Shown one piece after another: positions 23,116 through 25,500 of a stretch of 25,500 nt of DNA. The stretch comes from SG8-41 sp035259205 (GTDB taxonomy: Bacteria; Pseudomonadota; Gammaproteobacteria; Burkholderiales; SG8-41): the NCBI GenBank assembly GCA_035259205.1, contig DATFWO010000076.1, positions 1 through 25,500 on the forward strand, written 5' to 3'. The first letter of the stretch is position 1; every line of letters starts with the position of its first letter. Below the pieces are notes generated by a model. It was not told the DNA's origin and did no database searches. It was given only the letters and a program-made list of their open reading frames with translations. The position numbers and the translations under genes are program-made.

Positions 23116-23927
23116 CATACGCAAACAAGGCGAGACGTCACTTTCGCATCGCCGGCTTGGCGACGCTTGGCGTCGTCGCGGCCGTCATAGTCGTCCACGC
23201 TGGGTTACCCGGGGAGCCGCATTGGTTCACCGCGTACGATCCCCTGGAAATCCTGCCAAGATCGATAGTGACCGCGGTCATCATCTTCCTTGCTGCGGTG
23301 GTCTCCAGCACAGTGGGCTTCGCGTTCTCCGCCATAGCAGGCGCGATGATCCTGCACTATGTGGAGAATTGCGTTGAGGCCGTGCAGATCATGATGATCG
23401 CCTCAATCGGCATTCAGGCGTATAGCGTAGTAGGGCTCTCGCAGTCGATCCGGTGGCATCGGTGCGCACCTTTCATTCTGGGCGGCGTCGCCGCGCTGCC
23501 GATTGGAATCCTTCTACTTCTGAATCTTCAGCCGCGGATTTACGCGTTGGCGATAGGCGCAGCGCTGGTCGCGTACGGCCTATACATGCTGCTGAGGCGG
23601 CCGGTTTTGATCAAGAGCGACTACCGTCCCGCGATCGACGCGCTCGTTGGTGCACTGGGTGGGATTACCGGCCCGCTCGCAGCATTTCCTGGTGCCTGCG
23701 TGACGATCTGGTGCGGGATGCGCGGCTGGGACAAAATCGCGCAAAGGGCCGTCTATCAACCTTACATCCTCATCATGCAGATGAGCGGCTTTGGCATCTT
23801 GTATTTTCTGCAAGGGCCGAGCACGCTCGATCCGGCGCTGTTTGCCTATGCTCTTCCGGGGCTTGCAGGCGCCGTCATGGGCCTACGCGTCTTCCACGCC
23901 TCACTGACCTGCAGTTTCAGCGGATGA
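23112..23927 (+). CDS. TauE/SafE family permease with a C-terminal frameshift
   Basis: This 271-residue multi-spanning membrane protein is of the sulfite exporter TauE/SafE family (anion or organosulfur export). An N-terminal helix is followed by the family core VVSSTVGFAFSAIAGAMILHYVENC and, in the second half, GGITGPLAAFPGACVTIWCGMRGWDK, with about eight helices in total. The frame ends at GLRVFHASLTCSFSG. The -1 frame then reads RLTDLQFQRMINMALVASGVALML to 23974, which is the normal family ending. One base (probably a C near 23899) is missing, so the gene is either damaged or carries a sequencing error. The start GTG 23112 overlaps the stop of the globin remnant (GTGA). The exact substrate is unknown. 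Confidence 0.8.
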   Translation: MTYANKARRHFRIAGLATLGVVAAVIVVHAGLPGEPHWFTAYDPLEILPRSIVTAVIIFLAAVVSSTVGFAFSAIAGAMILHYVENCVEAVQIMMIASIGIQAYSVVGLSQSIRWHRCAPFILGGVAALPIGILLLLNLQPRIYALAIGAALVAYGLYMLLRRPVLIKSDYRPAIDALVGALGGITGPLAAFPGACVTIWCGMRGWDKIAQRAVYQPYILIMQMSGFGILYFLQGPSTLDPALFAYALPGLAGAVMGLRVFHASLTCSFSG

Positions 23928-23974
23928 TAAACATGGCACTTGTCGCTTCTGGCGTCGCGCTCATGCTCAAATAG
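23928..23974 (+). pseudogene. Displaced C-terminal end of the TauE/SafE permease
   Basis: This stretch carries the last residues of the permease (RMINMALVASGVALML) in the -1 frame relative to the main gene. The frames meet near 23899. Restoring one base there would give a protein ending at 23974. Confidence 0.65.
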
Positions 23975-24085
23975 AGGAGGTCATTTCGTCCAAATGACCG
24001 GACGCAACCGCGCGCCGATCGAGCCGCAGATTTCCGGATAGCTGCCGGTCGTGAAGTGGCTGAGTCGCCCCTAGGCGGTCGGTCG

Positions 24086-25072
24086 CTATTCGATCACCCT
24101 GTCGGCACGCGTCAGCACGCTTTGAGGGATCTTCAAACCGATCTGCCTTGCTGTCTTGAGATTAATAGCCAGTTCAAATTTTGTCGGCTGCTCAATTGGC
24201 AAATCTGCCGGTTTTGCTCCCTTCAATACTCTGTCCACATAGGCGGCGGCTCGGCGAAACTGCGCCTCGGTGCTAGCTCCGTAGCTCATGAGGCCACCTT
24301 CTAGGACCCAGAGAAGTCCGCCGTACACGGCAGGTAGGTGCGCCTTGAAGGTGAAATCCACGACCCGGGCACGATAGTTCTGTACCAGTCCCGCGCCTAC
24401 CACCAGTAGAGCCTGGGGGCGCGCTTTGCCCATGGCGCGAAACGCATCGTCGAAACTTTCGGCGGATTGTATCTCATGGATTTGAAGCTGCATCCCAAGG
24501 GCTGCAGCCGCTGTCCTCGCCTCCCTGACATTTGCCGATGCTCCTTCGCTACCGGGGTCAAACAGCACGGCTACGCGAGAGAGGTTGGGTACCGTTTCCC
24601 TCAGCAAGTCCAGGCGTTTGCCGGCCAGGTCGGCAGCGATGGCAATAAGGCCGGTGATGTTGCCGCCGGGTCGCGCCAAGCTCGCCACTAGACCCAGCCG
24701 AACCGGATCGGCGTCCATATTGGAGATTACGATCGGAATCGCGTTGGTAGCCTGCTTGGCGGCTCTTGTCGCGTTGGTGCCGCTCGCGACAATACAGTCC
24801 GCCTTGAGACGCACGAGCTCTGCCGCAGCCTCGGGATGCTGATCCACGCGTCCCTTGACGAACCGCCATTCGATGATCAGATTCTCGCCCTCGGTGTAGC
24901 CAAGTTTCCGCAAACTGTCGCGCAATATCTCCTCTGGCATCTCGATTCCACTGCGCGACGATAGATAGCCGATGCGGTAAATCCTTGCTTGTGCCTTCTG
25001 AGCGCGAGACACGAATGGCGCCAGAAGAACGGCGGAACCGGCCGCGGCCAGCAACACTCTGCGGGCAATCAC
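24086..25072 (-). CDS. ABC transporter substrate-binding protein (ABC_sub_bind family)
   Basis: This 328-residue periplasmic binding protein is of the PF04392 type. The signal peptide MIARRVLLAAAGSAVLLAPFVSRA is followed by a cleavage site near residue 24. Family landmarks are IYRIGYLSSRS, LRKLGYTEGENLIIEWRFVKG, ADCIVASGTNATRAAKQATNAIPIV, DPVRLGLVASLARPGGNITG and, near the end, LKGAKPADLPIEQPTKFELAINLKTA. Such proteins are strongly expanded in soil proteobacteria and often lack a neighbouring permease, as here. The ligand is unknown. The start is GTG 25072, which overlaps the stop of the related upstream copy (GTGA), so the two were translationally coupled. Confidence 0.9.
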   Translation of the reverse strand: MIARRVLLAAAGSAVLLAPFVSRAQKAQARIYRIGYLSSRSGIEMPEEILRDSLRKLGYTEGENLIIEWRFVKGRVDQHPEAAAELVRLKADCIVASGTNATRAAKQATNAIPIVISNMDADPVRLGLVASLARPGGNITGLIAIAADLAGKRLDLLRETVPNLSRVAVLFDPGSEGASANVREARTAAAALGMQLQIHEIQSAESFDDAFRAMGKARPQALLVVGAGLVQNYRARVVDFTFKAHLPAVYGGLLWVLEGGLMSYGASTEAQFRRAAAYVDRVLKGAKPADLPIEQPTKFELAINLKTARQIGLKIPQSVLTRADRVIE

Positions 25073-25500
25073 TCGATCACCCTGTCCGCGCGCATGAGAA
25101 AGGGCTGCGGGATGGTCAAGCCGAGCGCCTTTGCGGTCTTCAGATTCACCACCAACTCGAACTTTGTCGGTTGTTCGATGGGTAGGTCGCCGGGTTTCGC
25201 TCCCTTGAGTATGCGATCAACGTAATGGGCAGCGCGCCCAAATATCCATTTGACATCGGCGCCGTAAGCGACCAACGCCCCGGACTTGGTGCATCGGTGT
25301 GCCCGTACCGACAAGCGGCCAGTGGCGGTCCACCGCGAGCTTGGCGATGCGAGCCGCCTCCGCGCTGAACAGAGCAGTTGACAATACGACCAAGGCCTGC
25401 ACGCCCTGCTTGTCGAGGCGCGATACGGCGGGTTCGATCTCCTCGACGGTGGCCGCTCCTTCGAATCGCAACTCGACTGCGTGCTGCGCGGCTGAGCGTC
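25069..25500 (-). pseudogene. Second ABC_sub_bind protein, frameshifted and cut by the window edge
   Basis: This is a paralogue of the gene at 24086. The upstream part (from the window edge to about 25290) reads VELRFEGAATVEEIEPAVS, then QALVVLSTALFSAEAARIAKLAVDRHWPLVGTGTP. The rest continues in another frame as SGALVAYGADVKWIFGRAAHYVDRILKGAKPGDLPIEQPTKFEL and ends ADRVIE at 25069. The C-terminal 45 residues are very close to those of the downstream copy. The two frames meet near 25285-25295. The gene is either inactivated or carries a sequencing error. The N-terminus lies beyond the window. Confidence 0.75.

Overview
This window is about 25.5 kb of GC-rich DNA that reads as a betaproteobacterial chromosome. 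The suggestion rests on the mix of gene families: two clusters of CoxM/CoxS/CoxL-type molybdenum hydroxylases, a PEP-CTERM protein, tandem receptors of the ABC_sub_bind family (PF04392), CCA-encoding tRNA-Ser genes, a LexA-type SOS box, LysC and RlmD. No rRNA or phylogenetic marker fixes the genus. No CRISPR array, intact insertion sequence or prophage was seen.

Left part (1-10918): molybdenum hydroxylases of the xanthine dehydrogenase/CO dehydrogenase superfamily. The first cluster runs from the end of an FAD subunit through a 2Fe-2S subunit and two consecutive molybdopterin subunits, L1 and L2. A secreted cupin and a ketopantoate-reductase-like protein follow. A second full set (FAD, 2Fe-2S and L3) comes next. 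None of the three large subunits carries the CO-dehydrogenase form I loop (AYxCSFR), so CO is an unlikely substrate. All keep the GGGFG motif and the C-terminal catalytic Glu. The substrates are unknown.

Middle part (10919-18270): housekeeping genes. These are a membrane diguanylate cyclase, the 23S rRNA methyltransferase RlmD, a Bax-inhibitor-1 family membrane protein, tRNA-Ser(UGA), a small HTH protein, aspartate kinase LysC, tRNA-Ser(GCU) and a DUF72 protein. Between lysC and tRNA-Ser(GCU) lies the most unusual element of the window. Three tandem units of about 98 bp each start with a copy of the tRNA's 5' end and continue into conserved hairpins, one with a GNRA tetraloop. A good sigma-70-like promoter precedes the array, so the array probably forms the leader of the tRNA transcript.

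SOS module (18271-20059): a LexA box precedes a short UmuD-like gene and umuC. The UmuD-like protein has Ala at both positions of the Ser/Lys catalytic dyad and a very short N-terminus. It looks like a genetically fixed UmuD'-type partner.

Right part (20060-25500): sparse, decaying accessory DNA. It holds a PEP-CTERM protein with a sigma-54-like promoter and a paired upstream motif, a small membrane protein, and a Tat-targeted protein whose C-terminal anchor resembles a pilin helix. It also holds a truncated globin remnant, a TauE/SafE permease with a late frameshift, and two tandem ABC-type substrate-binding proteins, the second one frameshifted. Short dispersed repeats lie in the gaps.
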